A DNA stretch of 64,000 nucleotides from Ulva prolifera. Its lineage: Eukaryota; Chlorophyta; Ulvophyceae; Ulvales; Ulvaceae. Location: positions 3,034,513 to 3,098,512 of the forward strand of contig CM041199.1 in NCBI GenBank assembly GCA_023078555.1, written 5' to 3'. Positions 1-13,300 of this stretch are shown here, piece by piece. The translations under genes were made by a program, and so were the position numbers. A model generated the notes under the pieces. The model was not told where the DNA came from, did not search any database, and saw nothing but the letters and a program-made list of their open reading frames with translations. Position 1 is the first letter of the stretch, and every line of letters begins with the position of its first letter.

Positions 1-908
1 GCAGCCTGCCGCAGCAGCACACGCCCCTGCGCTGCCATTGCGACAGTGCAGAGTATACAAGCTGCAGGCACACCACATTCAACTCCTCACACGGGCACAA
101 ACGGCACATGCCCACGATGTTGGCACCGCTTCCACTGAAATAGGCACGGACGAACGCTCCGCTTCATGATACAGGAAAAAATGCCCCACGTCATATCTGC
201 TTAAATGATCACATCATCTTAGAGGAGACGTCTGGCCGATCCGCAGGCAACAGCTCGGCGCCGCGAGCGCGGTCCACACTCAGGGAATCTCTGCACCGTG
301 TACAGCGCCGCAGCGCAACTGCCCTTCGGTGCATTGCTGACCCCCCCCCCCCCCCCCCCCCCCTGCACGGCTGACGAGAATCACGTCTCCGCATATGCTG
401 TGACAGTTGGCGCAACGCATCAGCACACACATGCGGCTTGGGCGCGCTGCCGTCTCGGCCTGCTGTGGTTCTTTGGTTTGTGGAGGACCACCAAGCAGGT
501 AAGATGCCCGCGCGTGTATGCCGTGCGCACAGCAGCCGACCTCTCAAAAATACACCCCTGGTGCTGTTGATTTCCCATCTGCACCGCCGACGTGTCGCGC
601 CGGGGACAATGGTGGCCAGGGTCACGGACTCGCGGAGTGCATCTGGCAGTACCGAAGCGGGGTCCCACATATGGAACCTATGTCGTGCAGCCATGAGCCA
701 TGTTCACCAGCTCACAAGCCGCAGCTGCATTCGCCACCGGCTGCATGCATGCACACGGAGCAGCCCGGGGTATTGCGCTGCTCGCGCGGGTCTGCACGAA
801 CTACACCGCTAGGGCCGCTGGACAATCTGAAAAGTATACATTGCTGATGTGCGGCTCCCGGAGCAGCAGGCTGTGTCCAAGCACCGTGAAGGATTCGTGC
901 TGTGGAGG
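1..908. other. No gene recognised; 3' side of the kinase gene
   Basis: I see no coding signal here that resembles a known family. The open frames on both strands are short, overlap one another and have low-complexity or Arg/Pro-rich translations typical of shadows. The stretch lies downstream of the minus-strand kinase gene, so part of it is probably that gene's 3' untranslated region. It holds a 23-base poly-C run. Confidence 0.5.
341..363. repeat. Poly-C tract, 23 bases
   Basis: Uninterrupted run of 23 C (G on the minus strand). Runs of this length can form G-quadruplex or i-motif structures and are prone to slippage, so the exact length may be an assembly estimate. Confidence 0.9.
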
Positions 909-3900
909 TCACGCCGGCGGCTCCGCCGCAGCTGCCGCGGCCGCCGCCGCCGTCAACGGCGCCATCGGCGCCGTCACCGGCGCCGCCGCCGGCGACGCCG
1001 CGTCCGCGGTCGCTGAGGCCGTCTTTGTGAACACCGTGCCCTGCGACTGCATGTTGTCAAACGTGTGGTCCCACGACTTCAGCAGCGCGTGCGCCGACGG
1101 CCGCCGCGCCGGGTCGCGCTCCAGGCACCGCAGCACCGTCCGCTTCAGCCCCCGCAGCTTGTCCAGCTGCGCCCCGGCGTCCTTGCGCTCCCACGGCAGG
1201 GGCCTCCGGCCGGATATCGCGTCGAGCGCGGCCGCCTCGGCGGTGGCCGGGTCGAGGCCCCCCTGGTGGAAGGCGCGCTCGCCGGTGAGGAGCTCGTAGG
1301 CGATGACGCCGACGGCCCAGATGTCGACGGCGGGGTCAGCCTTGACGGTGCGCTGGCCGGCCTCCAATGCATGGATGACCTCGGGTGGGGCGTAGCGGAG
1401 GGAGTAGCTCAGGGGAGCGATGCTGCCTGTATGCATGGGGGGCGTAAGCGAGCGGTGGATCTGCCAAATCGGCGTGTCCTCCAAACTGTGTAGTAGGTAC
1501 ACTCCTAACAAACAATCTGGACAGATGCAAGCGAGGGTGCTCGAAGAGCGGGGATCGCACCGATCTGCGCGGTGCAGCCAAAGTCAATGAGCGTCCAGTC
1601 GTGCTGGTTGGGGCGGCGCAGGATGTTGCCGGGCTTGATGTCGCGGTGGGCGTAGCCAAAGCCGTGCAGCTTCACCAGTGCCCGCACCGCGTGGCTCAGT
1701 GACTGCAGCAAACCCGTGGGCGGTCACCCGGCAGCACTTAGAATGCACACAGAGCTGCAAGGGGAGAGTGCATGCACATGCATGTACTCTCTCAGGGCCG
1801 TCTGAGCAACGATTGATGGCGCTCTGGGCGATGCACCGCCCTTGTGCTGTGCCTCTATATGAGCACGGGCACTTATGGACACCTTGCAATGAAGAAGCGG
1901 CTCGGCTGAGCATGTCTAGCATGTTGGCAAATGCCATGTAGCCCAGAGATCTAAACATGGCAGCCAGGTCCCGCCGATGAACGTGCCTGATTGGTGACAC
2001 TTAGTGCATCACCATGGCGGGGTCTACATGCATGACACAGTGCACAGTCAGCTGGCAAAGCACCATCAGCACACCAGGGCCCGCCACGGTATAGGCACCT
2101 TTGGGTTCGTAAAACAGCAACAGTGGACAGCGGGGAGGACACAGCACTGCGCACACGAGCCCGCAGCAGCATGCATGCGCACGCAGGCCAGCAGCGTGCA
2201 TGCGTGCGCACACGAGCCCGCAGCAGCATGCATGCCACCATACACACAGAGGCGAGCAGCAGCAGCGGCGCACCTGGAAGATGGTGATGAAGTCGGCGTT
2301 GTTGCGGCGGGCCCACTCGTCGAGGCTCTGGCCGTGCTCGATGATGACAAAGGGCGGGAAGGTGTAGCCATAGGGCGTGGCGGCGGCGCCGTCGGCGTTG
2401 TCCTCGATCGCAAGCGTCGCCGGCATCATCTCCTTGAGCTGCGACTGTGTATACAGCTCCCGCTCGCGCTGGAACGCCGCGCTATCGAGATAGAACTTGA
2501 TGGCCACCTGCACAAAGGCTGATGGCACCTAGTGGTGGCAGGGGTCGCAGTGGCTGCATGCACCCAAAAACAGCGCCTTCTATCCTCCAAAAGAAATTAA
2601 ATGCACTTATGATGGCATTTGAATGTCAGACAGGTGCTGTGATGCACGACCAGGGATGGCCTGGTCAGATGTGCGGGAAGAACAAAGCCACACATCCCTG
2701 CATGTGTGTTGGGGGGTTCAGCGCGTGGGGAGGGGGGGCGCACGCGGTCGGGCTGGTTGGGCACGCAGGCATACTGCACGAGGCCCTGTCCGCCGACGCG
2801 GCGGTCGACCGCTGAGAGGATCTCGTAGCGGAGGAAGAACTGCGCACGCATGGCGCACATCGCGTCGAGCGCGACCTCGAGCTCGTCGAGCGCCTTCGTG
2901 CACGCCTGCGCCACCCTGCAGCGCTGCCCGCCGTTGCCGCTGGGCACGTGACGAGGAGCGGCTACGACCCAACTGTGCGCGTGCTGAGGTGAACGTGGAA
3001 GGGGTGCGTGCGCAGTACATGGACGATTCACAGGCTGGGGTGTTAGCGGGGAGAGGGGAGAGCATCGCCCGAGACAGCGGCCGTTGCTGAAGAACACGTG
3101 TGCTACATGCACGCATGGTCGGAATGCATGCTACAGGAGCCTGGCGGCAAGGCAGGGGCAGGCCGGCGACAACAGCAGGCTAAATGCTGGGCGCGGCATA
3201 TGCGTACAGATTGGATGACACGTCAACTGTACTGGGAACCATCTGTTCGGTCAATAACGTGCCAACGTAACGGTTGTGTGGATCGGTCGTTCCCCGTGTC
3301 CACATGACCCCCTTAGCAACCGCAGCAACTGAGCGTGCACACATGTACCACACAAGCACACACACATCAGCCATAGCCAAACGGCGGAGGCGGTCCCGCA
3401 CCTCCGGAAGTCGGTCCATTCCATCGTCAGCCCAAGCGTGCCGGTCACTTCAGCATCTGCGCGTGGAGGGGATGGTCGCCAGCTCAGCGACCGCGTGGCC
3501 CTGGAAGTCGGGGCGAGGCCGAAGCCGGCCCGCGTGTCAGAGGGCGGCGTGGAGCGACCGCCGGCTGTGCTCTCCGCACCAGCGGAGCCGGAGGGGCCAC
3601 GCGAGTGGCGGCCGCCGCGGCCGCCGTTCAGCAGAGCACCGTGCTCGCCGCCGCTGCCGCTTGTGGTCGTCATCGTGACAGAGTGCCGGGAGCCCCGCGG
3701 GCTGCTTTGCTGCGCCACCTACATGCATGCCAGCAGGATATGACAACATGTTGACCTGGCAGCGCTACCGGAGGACATGGCTCACTGTCTCGCAGACCTG
3801 GACATACAGAACACACACTCGTCCTCCCTTCACTGCAGGCAACGTGTTGCTTGATCGCCGTACAAGAATGAAGAAAACATCACGTTCCATCATCTCTTGA

Positions 3901-5422
3901 AGGCGGAGCGCAGCTGCAGTGTGATACTGGCGCCGTTGGCGCGCAGCAGCGGCATTCCGCACCCGGGATGCGCCATCAGGCGCGATGCGCGTGCCATCAC
4001 CATCCCGCTCTACCACCTCGCCAGATGAAAAATGCGGGTCCATGCCGCTGCCGTGGTGGCTCGCCGAGCCGTGAGGCAGCAGCCCGCGTGCCGCATACGC
4101 CGCCGCCGCCTCCGATGCGAGCCGCGCCTTGTACACGTCGCCGGTGCCCGGCCCGGCCGACCCCGGCGGGACCTCGCTGCGGGAGTACAGCGGCGCGCCG
4201 CTGCCGGTGTCCAGGCCGGAGCAGAAGAGGGTGGCAGCAGCGGAGGCGTCAAGGAGGATGGCGAAGATGACGGCGGCGAGGCCGGCGAGCGTGTAGCCGA
4301 GGCCGAACGCTGCCTCCAGCGCCGCCTCGACGTTGCTGATGTCATCTGGGTACACGTCGGTGTCCAAGACATCTGCAGCCGGCATGTGATTCATGGATCA
4401 TGCAATGGATACAACCAAGAATAGCGAATCTCCATTTACCAAGCTACAGCCTCAAGAGGACAATGGCAACTCCAAATGAACGGGAGCACATGCCGGAGGG
4501 GTAAAACAGCTGGACAGTGCCCTGAGACAAATGTATGAGAGCCGCTGGGCATGTGAGCGGACATCGGGCGGAACTCCACAAAAGGCACTGCAGGCACCGG
4601 ACGGTGGCCTTTTCTGCGATTCACAGGCCATTGCCGCCATGAGGACAGGCGCAGGCGTAATCACAGACTGGTCTATGTGTGACAGAACGGCACATCAGCT
4701 GCTCAAGACTGCAATAGTGTGGTGCGGAGACACACAGACAGCACTCCTGCCTCCGAACATGACAGGGCCAACAGAACTAGCATGCAGCACAGAAGGACCG
4801 GGCGCGCCCAGGGCATTCTATGCGAACAAGGAACTGGGTAGATGATGAGCAGGACAACAAGCACCAAGCATGCAGGGAAAGGTGCTGCTCATGGCACTCG
4901 GTAGATGGACGAGTGTTGCACCTGAAAAGTCTTGCAAGTCCGCGTGGTACGACTGCATGATCAGCGCAGATTGCAGGAAGAGGATTGAGATGCCCAGAAA
5001 GCTGACTCGCAGAGCTCCCAGGAAGCCTTCCCCACGCAGAAGGCGAGGTGTCCTGACAAAGCGCTGCGTCCAGTAGGCGAAGAAAACGATCGCCATAAAA
5101 GGAGGCAGAGCGAGCGCTGTCATGAAGGCCAGGTCGCTTGCCAGCCTTGGGCCGCTGGAGAGGCTGATGAGGTCATTTTCCACCAGGTTGTGTATTGAGA
5201 GGGAGTATGTGACCATGAACGCCAGCGACAAAGCCTGCAGGTCAACCTTATCTCAACATCAACATCATCTCTCTCATCATTCGCATACACGTTTCGAGAG
5301 TACAGTCGTCTGAGGTCCTGGCATTGTTTGAGTACGAGCACGATGGGCGACAGCACACGGTGGAACTGGAAAGCTACACAACCCGCACATATGCTCGCCA
5401 CTAGTACATATGGGCCAATCAA
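909..5422 (-). CDS. Multi-pass membrane protein with C-terminal Ser/Thr kinase domain (multi-exon)
   Basis: Minus-strand spliced gene. The 3' exons are well supported: 2507-2274 (begins VAIKFY, the ATP-binding Lys), 1702-1561 (HRDIKPGN catalytic loop and IDFG) and 1426-909 (APPEV, DIWAVGVIAYELLTGE, RDPARRPS, then an Ala-rich tail). Phases agree at each junction and the acceptors are TGCAG or ACAG. A preceding exon near 2945-2765 carries the VGGQGLVQYA glycine-rich loop. Upstream exons near 3718-3400 (Ser/Gly-rich linker), 4394-3850, 5231-4880 and 5422-5250 encode hydrophobic segments such as LAFMTALALPPFMAIVFFAY and FLGALRVSFLGISILFLQSA. I infer one protein: several membrane spans, a cytoplasmic linker and a kinase domain with all key residues. 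The N-terminus and the upstream exon borders are not resolved, and the membrane part could belong to a separate gene. Substrate unknown. Confidence 0.6.
2148..2234. repeat. Direct repeat in kinase intron
   Basis: A 30-base unit containing CGAGCCCGCAGCAGCATGCA occurs twice, starting at 2148 and 2205. It lies in the intron between the VAIK exon and the HRD exon of the kinase gene. Confidence 0.8.
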
Positions 5423-5429
5423 TGCCTTG

Positions 5430-8414
5430 TGTCAGGAGATGAACATGCGGTGCTGCAAACGGAGGGTCTCCTGTCGACATGCGAACGTGGGGCGGTATAT
5501 GCCGAGTATCAGGATACATATGTAACCCCAACGCAGCATACTCTCTTCCCTGCGAATGTGACGCTCTTTATACTTCTTGCTCTGGCACCTGCCACCTGTG
5601 CACGCAGAATGAACAACGTGCTAGGTAGACGTAAGCACATGGAGGCAGGGCGAAATAATGCACCTTTTTAGAAGAATGAATTCAGAAAATTTGAGCAGTA
5701 ACTGGTCTGGCATTCCATCACGCGCTAGTGGCATCACGAGCTGCAATGCGAACTCTGCCAGGATACATAGTGCTGTCGTATGCAAGGCGGAGGTTTGAGG
5801 CGCACGATCAGTAGGAACCATAGCACGATCACGGATGGTCTATCACGCCGTGAAGCTTTGTGGCTGCTGTGAGCGCTTGCAGCTGGATGCAGAGAGGCTG
5901 ACATCGTCGTTGTTGACCGCATGCCCCCCGCGACGCCGCAGTAGCTATCTACATCTCCCACACATATATTTAGGCTCTGTTACACGTCTAGCCATTTCCA
6001 TTCTGACAACGGATTCTGCGTGCTACACGAGGCAGCCTGGGTGTGTGCCATTCACGAGACTCCGCTCCTGGCACTCGTCGACACGTCGCCATTTCAGCCA
6101 ACGCACAGCATCAGTAGATACAGCCTGCGGCGTGATTGCCAGCATCTACGACGAGCGCTTACAGGGAGAAGGGGTGAGTGGAGCCAGTCGCACGAATCCC
6201 GATTAGTCATGCTTTCCGGTGCACGGTCGTCACGAGGGTGCTGGATGCATGCGGATCACCCCGACGGGCAAGTCGGACAGATCCATTTCGGTCACCGCAA
6301 GCGATACAGTTGCTGTCTCAGCCTCACATGTTGTTATGAAATTTTAGTCGGCTCGATGGCTCGTGAGCTGCCAGTAGTGGAGTTGAGCAGCGTTGCAGCC
6401 GACCGCGAACAAGCACGCAATGCGGAGTTCACCACATCGAGCCGCATATGTGCGCAGATAGATTGTAGTTTGTATACTGTATGGACAGTCTGTAGCTTCC
6501 TGCTGGTCTGGCATGGCATACTGTAAGCGTGTCCTTTGTTCTAGGCACCGACGATCCTTGCACGCGATTGGTGGTTTACGGCTTGAGTCAATCTGCCGAC
6601 AAGCATGTCACAACAATGTCTGTTGACAATCTCACGGATGTACCGTGTTTCGTGCGCAGAGGTACCAATTCTTGCACTCTGTGGGTCGTGCGACCACATC
6701 CGAACAAGTGATGAAGGAGAGAGGTTGAAAGGATTGTGGAGGACATCGCAGCCGCACCGTTATTGACGGCGCAGACGAGAAATCTCACAATTGCTTGTAC
6801 CAGGAACGAACGGTATCGTTCTCTGCAACATGTTGGATGCTTCACAGAACCTGTTGCTCATGTAATTGCCTTGCAGCCTACAGCCAGCAGGTGCTTTGGC
6901 CTTCGTGATTGCGTACGAAATACCAATGCAATGAATGCTATTGCGATAAGTTTTTCAGATGCCTAGGCCGCATGCAAGCAGTGCTGACACCATCCTCAAC
7001 CCATTCAACGGTTCGCCACATGCCAGACGTCACCACTGAGCGTGACCCGAAGCCCAAAGCCGAGGCTGACCGCTGTCTTCATGTGTGTTTCCTACCACAT
7101 TCGCTTTGGTACGACACATTGGCATCCGGAACGGCCTGGGGGGGGATCACGTACTATGCACTCAGCATGCATGCGTAAATCTCAGGATGGATACACCTAA
7201 TTCCTCATCCAAACATAGCCCAGTGAAGGCCCCGCTGGCGTTCATGGCCCACACCATGGCTCAGCTCGGTCACACTAGCCTCAGCCAGCCAGCAGAGCAC
7301 TACAGTGCTGTGCTGCTATGCATGATAGTCGGCACGTGTACTCGTGCAGGTGCGGCTGCATACTCGGGACGTGCAGGTCCGGCTGCATACTCGGGATGTG
7401 CAGGTCCGGCTGCATACTCGGGACGTGCTGCATGATCATGGCAGCGTGAACGTTCGAACGGTTCCAAACACGTACAGGAAAACGCCCTCTTGGAACAGCC
7501 GCATGCTGGGTCGGAGTTGTGCCCGCACTCCCTGGAGAACATGTGGCAGGCGGCACTGTACATATGCAGAGGTACAGGCAGCACACCTGAGCCACCGGTA
7601 CACGGCGATACTCTGCACGTAATTCGAACAAGTGTACGGTGCGTGACTGTACAGATGGCGGCCGCGACGCGGCACTGCTGCATGGCAGCCACACTGCGGC
7701 GCTAGTGCAGCCGCTTCCGAACCCCTGTCGACATTTGCCACAGAATTCGAAAGCATGGTCTGTGGCCATGCTGCGGGGCTCATGCTGTAGGGCACCGGTC
7801 CTGTTGCTGCAGAACCATGGCACTCGAAGCGAGGGGGGAAGGCGGTGGAGAGGGATGGAGTTGCCCATATGGATTCGGAATTCCCCGACTTTGGAATCAC
7901 GCCAGCAACGGCCACAACACCCTCCCGGCCCCAGGGCGGTCACAACGCACGCATGCAGTGCTAGTGGCAGCAGCAGCGCCTGATCGCCGTTCCTCTGCCG
8001 TCTTGAGCCGAACCCGGGTTTAGCTGTCTAGATCTTGCAGTATGTCGGTATCTGTTGCGACATTGGTCCTGCGCGGGCAAGCAACACATCGTGGTGAGCG
8101 TCGCTGAGGATGCTCAGTTTCCGGAGATAGGAGTGGGTGTGGGTGTGCAATGATCGGTCCTGCCATGGACTGGCAGGTAACCACGGAGAGACGGCCCAGA
8201 ATGTTGCACTGTCATCATGTACATCTGATCTGTCCGACCATGCATGGCTCTCATTGATGCTGCCGCTCCAGTGTATACACTGGTGAACAGCATACTGCCA
8301 ACAATCGCAGCAGAATTGAAGCCGCAGGATGCACATGCAATGATTCTGGTGCACACCCCAGACTCTCACGATCTCGCTGTTCAGTGTTACAGAAGAGTGA
8401 ACGGGCATAGACCT
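5430..8414. other. No recognised gene
   Basis: About 3 kb between the membrane-kinase gene and the first retro-insert. Open frames are short or, in the case of the 220-residue minus frame at 7281-7943, run through a minisatellite. I could not match any translation to a family. The 5' end of the kinase gene may reach into the first few hundred bases. Confidence 0.45.
7347..7427. repeat. Minisatellite, 27-bp unit x 3
   Basis: Three tandem copies of a 27-base unit that contains GGCTGCATACTCGGGA, with single-base differences between copies. Confidence 0.85.
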
Positions 8415-8725
8415 ACACAGCAAAAGAGTTGGGTTTGGCCCTGTCGTACGGCGGCGGGCGTTGTGGTGCTGGTGGTTGTGATGTTGTGTGTCGGCCGTGG
8501 GGTTTGTGCGTGCGCGTGTGGGGGTTTGGGTTTGTGGGTGTGTGGGTCTGTGCGTGTGTGTGCTGGTGTGTGGGTGTGTGCTTGGCGGTCTGCGGATCTG
8601 TGTCGCTTGCTGCGCCGGTGATGGGTGAGATGTTCGTGGGTGTCTTGGTGTTTGCTTCGTCTGCTTGCTCCTTTCGCGGTGCTGCCCGACTTGCTGCCTT
8701 TGTCCTTGTAACACAGCAAAAGAGT
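8415..8725 (+). mobile_element. Short retro-insert, family 1, copy a (full-length type)
   Basis: Element body 8430-8710 (281 bp) is flanked by a perfect 15-base target-site duplication, ACACAGCAAAAGAGT (8415-8429 and 8711-8725). The body is G/T-rich, starts TGGGTTTGGCCCTGTCG and ends CCTTTGTCCTTGTA. It has no convincing coding frame. It shares its 5' start with copy b, which suggests this is a complete unit, like a SINE or a defined LINE 3' fragment. The long frames that cross it are artefacts of its composition. Confidence 0.8.
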
Positions 8726-8748
8726 CTCTTCCGAGCGAAACATCGCAC

Positions 8749-9044
8749 ACACACAGCGTTACAAGGACAAAGGCAGCAAGGCGGGCAGCACCGCGAAAGA
8801 AGCAAACAAACGAAGCAAACACACAGACACCCACGCACGCGACACCCACCACTCCCCAAAAAGAAAACCCCCAGCACCGGCGCAGCAATAGACACAGATC
8901 CGTAGACCGCCAAGCACACACCCACACACCCACAAACCCAAACCCACACACGCACGCACAAACCCCACGGCCGACACACAACATCACAACCACCAGCACC
9001 ACAACGCCCGCCGCCGTACGACAGGGCCAAACCCAACACACTGC
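8749..9044 (-). mobile_element. Short retro-insert, family 1, copy b (inverted)
   Basis: Body 8758-9035 (278 bp) is the near-identical reverse complement of copy a, 47 bases away. It is flanked by an imperfect 9-base duplication, ACACACAGC and ACACACTGC. With copy a it makes an inverted repeat with arms of about 280 bp. Confidence 0.75.
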
Positions 9045-10360
9045 TGCCTGAGGCCGTTCATCATGGCCGCCCGATTGCCGGGGGCCGCCCCAGCCCCAAG
9101 ACCCACCCCCACCCCACCAAGCCACAGCATACCAACGCCAGCCCGGCACACCGCCGCGCAGCCTCGCCGGCCCACGCCGCACCGCATCCAGGACAATGCA
9201 TCGCCCAAGCCGTCTCCGCAGTCCCCGTACATGCCAACGAAGGCATCCCGCACTCACACAGCTGCACTACAGCAGCGCAAGCACACATGCCTTCGTTCGC
9301 CAAGACCGGGTTTGTCTGTTCAGGTAGCCAGGGCTGGTATACCAATGGGCCCTGTGTGGCCGAGTGAAACCATCACGGTCATGGATGATCCGACAGGCTG
9401 AGCAAGGTTGTCCGTTTTGTGGAGGGAGCATGCGCAGGAGCAGCTACACTTGCAAGCGCACTGAACTGGAGTTGGCATGGACACTCGGACCCAGCCCCGA
9501 CTGGCGCGAAATTGCGATCCCAACAAATGCACAACTCGAAGCCTGCAACGCTTCAGAGGTGGCATCGCCAATGAGAACAAACTTGCCTGTCGCTTCGCTT
9601 GCAGCTTGCGCGAAATTGAAATGTATCAGGCATTCGTTGGACCGAAATTTCTTGCGGAAAATTCGGATTTCGGCGGTAGACAGGCGCGTGCGAACCACGA
9701 CTCAAGACGCTCAGCAACAACGCCTATTAAAGCTCCGCTTACAATTGTTGATGCAATTTCAATTACTGCTTCCTGCTACGCTGTCTTCCTTAATCTGCTC
9801 TGAACGCAACATTGACACCGTCTGGCACAGGAACAACGATGGCAGGTGCGGTTGCTAGCATGAGAGCTCTGGCAGTCGCGGCGGCTCGCATGCAAGTGTA
9901 CTAGGCTGCATGTTCGCGGGCAGAGCAGCGGCTACGCCATAGCTAAGTAGTCTTTCGAACAGGTTGAATATGAAACAATTCTGTATGGGTTTATTGTTAG
10001 CAGATTTGTTAGGAGTGTAACGCTTGCGGTACAGCCGACTACGCGGCGTGCCAGCTCGGCATCTGCGGTCGGCGATCCGACAGTCCGAACACCTGCCGCG
10101 GCCGCAGATTCCGTGCGCGCAGCTGCAACGCAATCACCGCCTACAGCTGCAAGCAGCGAGCGATAGAGCACCGTGGCTGTCTACATGATGCACAAAGTCA
10201 GCGCTGCTGTTCGTATCTCGATGTGTTACTATGTCTCTGCCGAGACGTTGTCGTATCAGGCAGTTCCAGTGTCATGTGTTCAGCCGTTATGAGCCACAGC
10301 ACTGGCGCATCAGCTGTGACTGGCGACGCTCATTCGGGACCTATTGTTGGAACAAGAGCC
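9045..10360. other. No recognised gene; upstream region of METE
   Basis: No supported coding frame. The last few hundred bases before METE probably hold its promoter and 5' untranslated region; I saw no clear TATA box. METE could also begin at an in-frame ATG at 10223 or in an undetected upstream exon. Confidence 0.4.
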
Positions 10361-13300
10361 ATGCCTGCGCAAGTGAATCCTTTCATTCGTGACAGTATAT
10401 TTTGTTGTGCAGGCGTCACGACATGCACGATCGGGTACCCGCGTATCGGTCCCGACCGTGAGATGAAGAAGGCTCTCGAGAAGTGCGCTCTCGTTCATGC
10501 AGCTGCCACCATCACCCTTTTTACCAATGGACTTCGCCTGAGCTCGTTGCCTCTGCCTTTCGTCGGTCGCGCCTGGTGCATGTTCAGCTGTCGGGATGAC
10601 AGCATATGCATGCCGGTACCATGCGCTGAGCATACGCTAAGCGCCCAAATTTATCGCTGCCAGTCCCGAATTTGTCGAAATTTCTGCGTTGGATCCCCAC
10701 CAGGATTCAGATGCTTTTACCGGTGCACAAAGTATCTTGATTAAATGCTTCATGTGATGGTAGTGAAGTTGACCTTGCCCTGCGCCAGGCATGTGCCACT
10801 AGACACAGTGTGCCATTAGAATCTTAAGCTTGTGTCACTTCATCTGATGGGGGGGGCGTTGGTAGAGTTGTCCTCAAGGATCCACATGCATTATGATCAC
10901 TTCTGACCAGGCACAGGCAATTTGTTGTACATGCATGCTACAATGGCCTGGAGGCAGTTTCCCACTGTGTGCTGTCAGACATGATGCTGCTCCCGTAGCT
11001 CATGGCTGCGGGCCTCATTTCCGTACACCGTCCGCTCCGCGCGGTACAGGTTGGCAGCAAGCCACCTCTCGTGAGCCTGCAGGCTGCAGCCCCGGTACAC
11101 AGAACACATAATGCACAATTGTTTGCCCATTCGCATTCGGTGTCGGCATCACAGGTACTCCCTAATCTCCTGCAACAGGCAGTTACCTAAACACCTTGCA
11201 ACTGCGTGTGGTGACAGCAGTCCTCATAAGCTCTGGGTGCACATCTGCCTGAATTCAAATTCAGGTACATGTCCCTGCATGTTGCCCCATCGTGCACACT
11301 GCACACTGCACACTGCACACTGCACACTGCTCACGGGCTCACGGGCTCACGGGCTCACGGGCTCACGGGCTCACGGGCTCACAGGCCTCACGGGCTCACG
11401 GGCTCACGGGCTCACGGGCTCACGGCCCACCGTCCAGAACAAACTCCTGTAATACTCATCACCTGTTGCCACACACAGGTGACAAATAACCCTGACTGTC
11501 CAGATGTAGTGGCTGCTTGCCTGCCCAGATATATCTACAGAGGTACTGGTTGAGCACATGCATGTACGCACACTCCAGGGTCTCAGTACGGCACGATTTG
11601 TAGGTGACACAATAAGACGCATTCGCAGGTAACACTGTAGGTGGCCGCTTATTATAAATTAAGCAAACCAGCTCACGCTGCCCCGCCACGTAACTCGTGA
11701 TCTACATGAATCTGATTGCGGTCTCCTGCATGTTGAGGTGACGTGCACAACCCCTACCCGATCGTCACAGTAACAGGAAAAGGCTGCTAGAGGCACACCC
11801 ACTGCAGGTTCTGGAAGGGCGCCATCTCCGAGGAGGAGTTTGTGAGCACCGCAAATGCCGTTGAGGAGCATGCATGGAAAGCGCAGCAGGACGCGGGCAT
11901 CGAGCTCATCGGCCTCGACGGCACGCACTACGACCAGGTCCTCGACACCTCCCTCGCACTCAGCCTCGCGCCCCCCCGCTTTGGGAAATTCTCGGGCCTG
12001 CAGAAGTACTTTGCCATCGCCCGTGGGGCGGAGGGCGTTGACGCGCAGGACATGTCGAAGTTCCTCAATACTAACTACCACTACCTCGTGCGCACTCCAG
12101 CCACCTTTGCTGCCTGCTACGGGCGGACGCATCCGCCCCTGCTGCTGCTGTCACCTGCTCCGCTGCCTTGCAACGTGGGAAAGACCGGCATTGTCGTCCG
12201 TGGGTGGTTCAGGACACGATGCTGGTTGTGTTCACCTCCGCAACAAATGAAGCCCATCCGCAACGAATGAAGCACCGATCTACTCCCAGTGGTCAAGCAC
12301 AGCCATGACTGGCAGAGGCGCCGTGCAGGTGCCCGAGATATCGGCGGCCACGAAGCCCGCCGCAGACCCCGCGGCGCTGCTCGACCGCGTCAAGCGTGGC
12401 CAGGCTGTCGTCGGCAAGAAGGCCGCCGTGCCGATGCTCATCGGGCCCGTCACAATGGCGCGCCTCGCGCAGCTCGAGGGCATCTCCATCTCGCAGTGCT
12501 CTGAGATGCTGCTGCCCGCCTACTCCCAGCTGCTCTCTGAGCTGAAGAAGCTGCAGGTGCTGACCGTACTCGCTGCTACTTCACGACTCTGGCTCTATAC
12601 ATGTGACCACGGTTACCAGTTCTGCAGAAAGGCATCACCGATGGCAGCGGCCTGCCTGTCCGTACTTCAGATAGGGCTTCTGGTTCATCCAGCGTGTATG
12701 TGCTGGTTCAATGCACCCATGGCGAGCTGGGCATCTCGGCTTACCATTCATACCGCGATTGTGTTACCACATGCCTGTGGTGTGTCTTCCTGACGAGAAT
12801 GGCGGCTCCCGCTCTTCCGGCGCACATGCATGAGCACTGTGGTGTGTGTGCAGGTTCCCGAGGTGCAGCTGATTGAGCCCGCGCTGTGCCTGTCAGCCGC
12901 GGTCGAGGACCGGGCAGCGTACGAGCTCGCGTACAAGACCCTCAGCGGCGCCGGCGTGCCGATCAACCTCGTGACGTACTACGACGACATCGCAGAGACA
13001 TACGCCTGGGTAACCAAGCTGCCCGTCGCTGCCATCTCCCTCGACTTCATCGGCCAGGCATGCTTCCTCCAGCAGGAGACATGAATTTTAGGTAGCTGTT
13101 GTCTGTCTGAGTGTGATGAGCGGTATTTACGAGGATCATCCGGCTTGCTCATGTGAAGGCATGTGTATCCAGCGTTTTTGCAGTGCACCGCAGACCGTGG
13201 TGTATTGATATCTACACAATATTGTGTAGATATCAATATGCCATGCACCGTTCAATCCCATACTATAGTAGTAGTAGTACATGCTGCAGTGAACTCTTTG

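Noticed and set aside
7281-7943. 220-residue minus frame
   Set aside because: Its C-terminal part is a translated minisatellite (repeats of VPSMQPDLH) and the rest has no family resemblance.
8028-9257. 409-residue minus frame, and other long frames across 8.4-9.3 kb
   Set aside because: They run through two inverted copies of a G/T-rich (or C/A-rich) retro-insert; the translation is low complexity and the frames exist on both strands.
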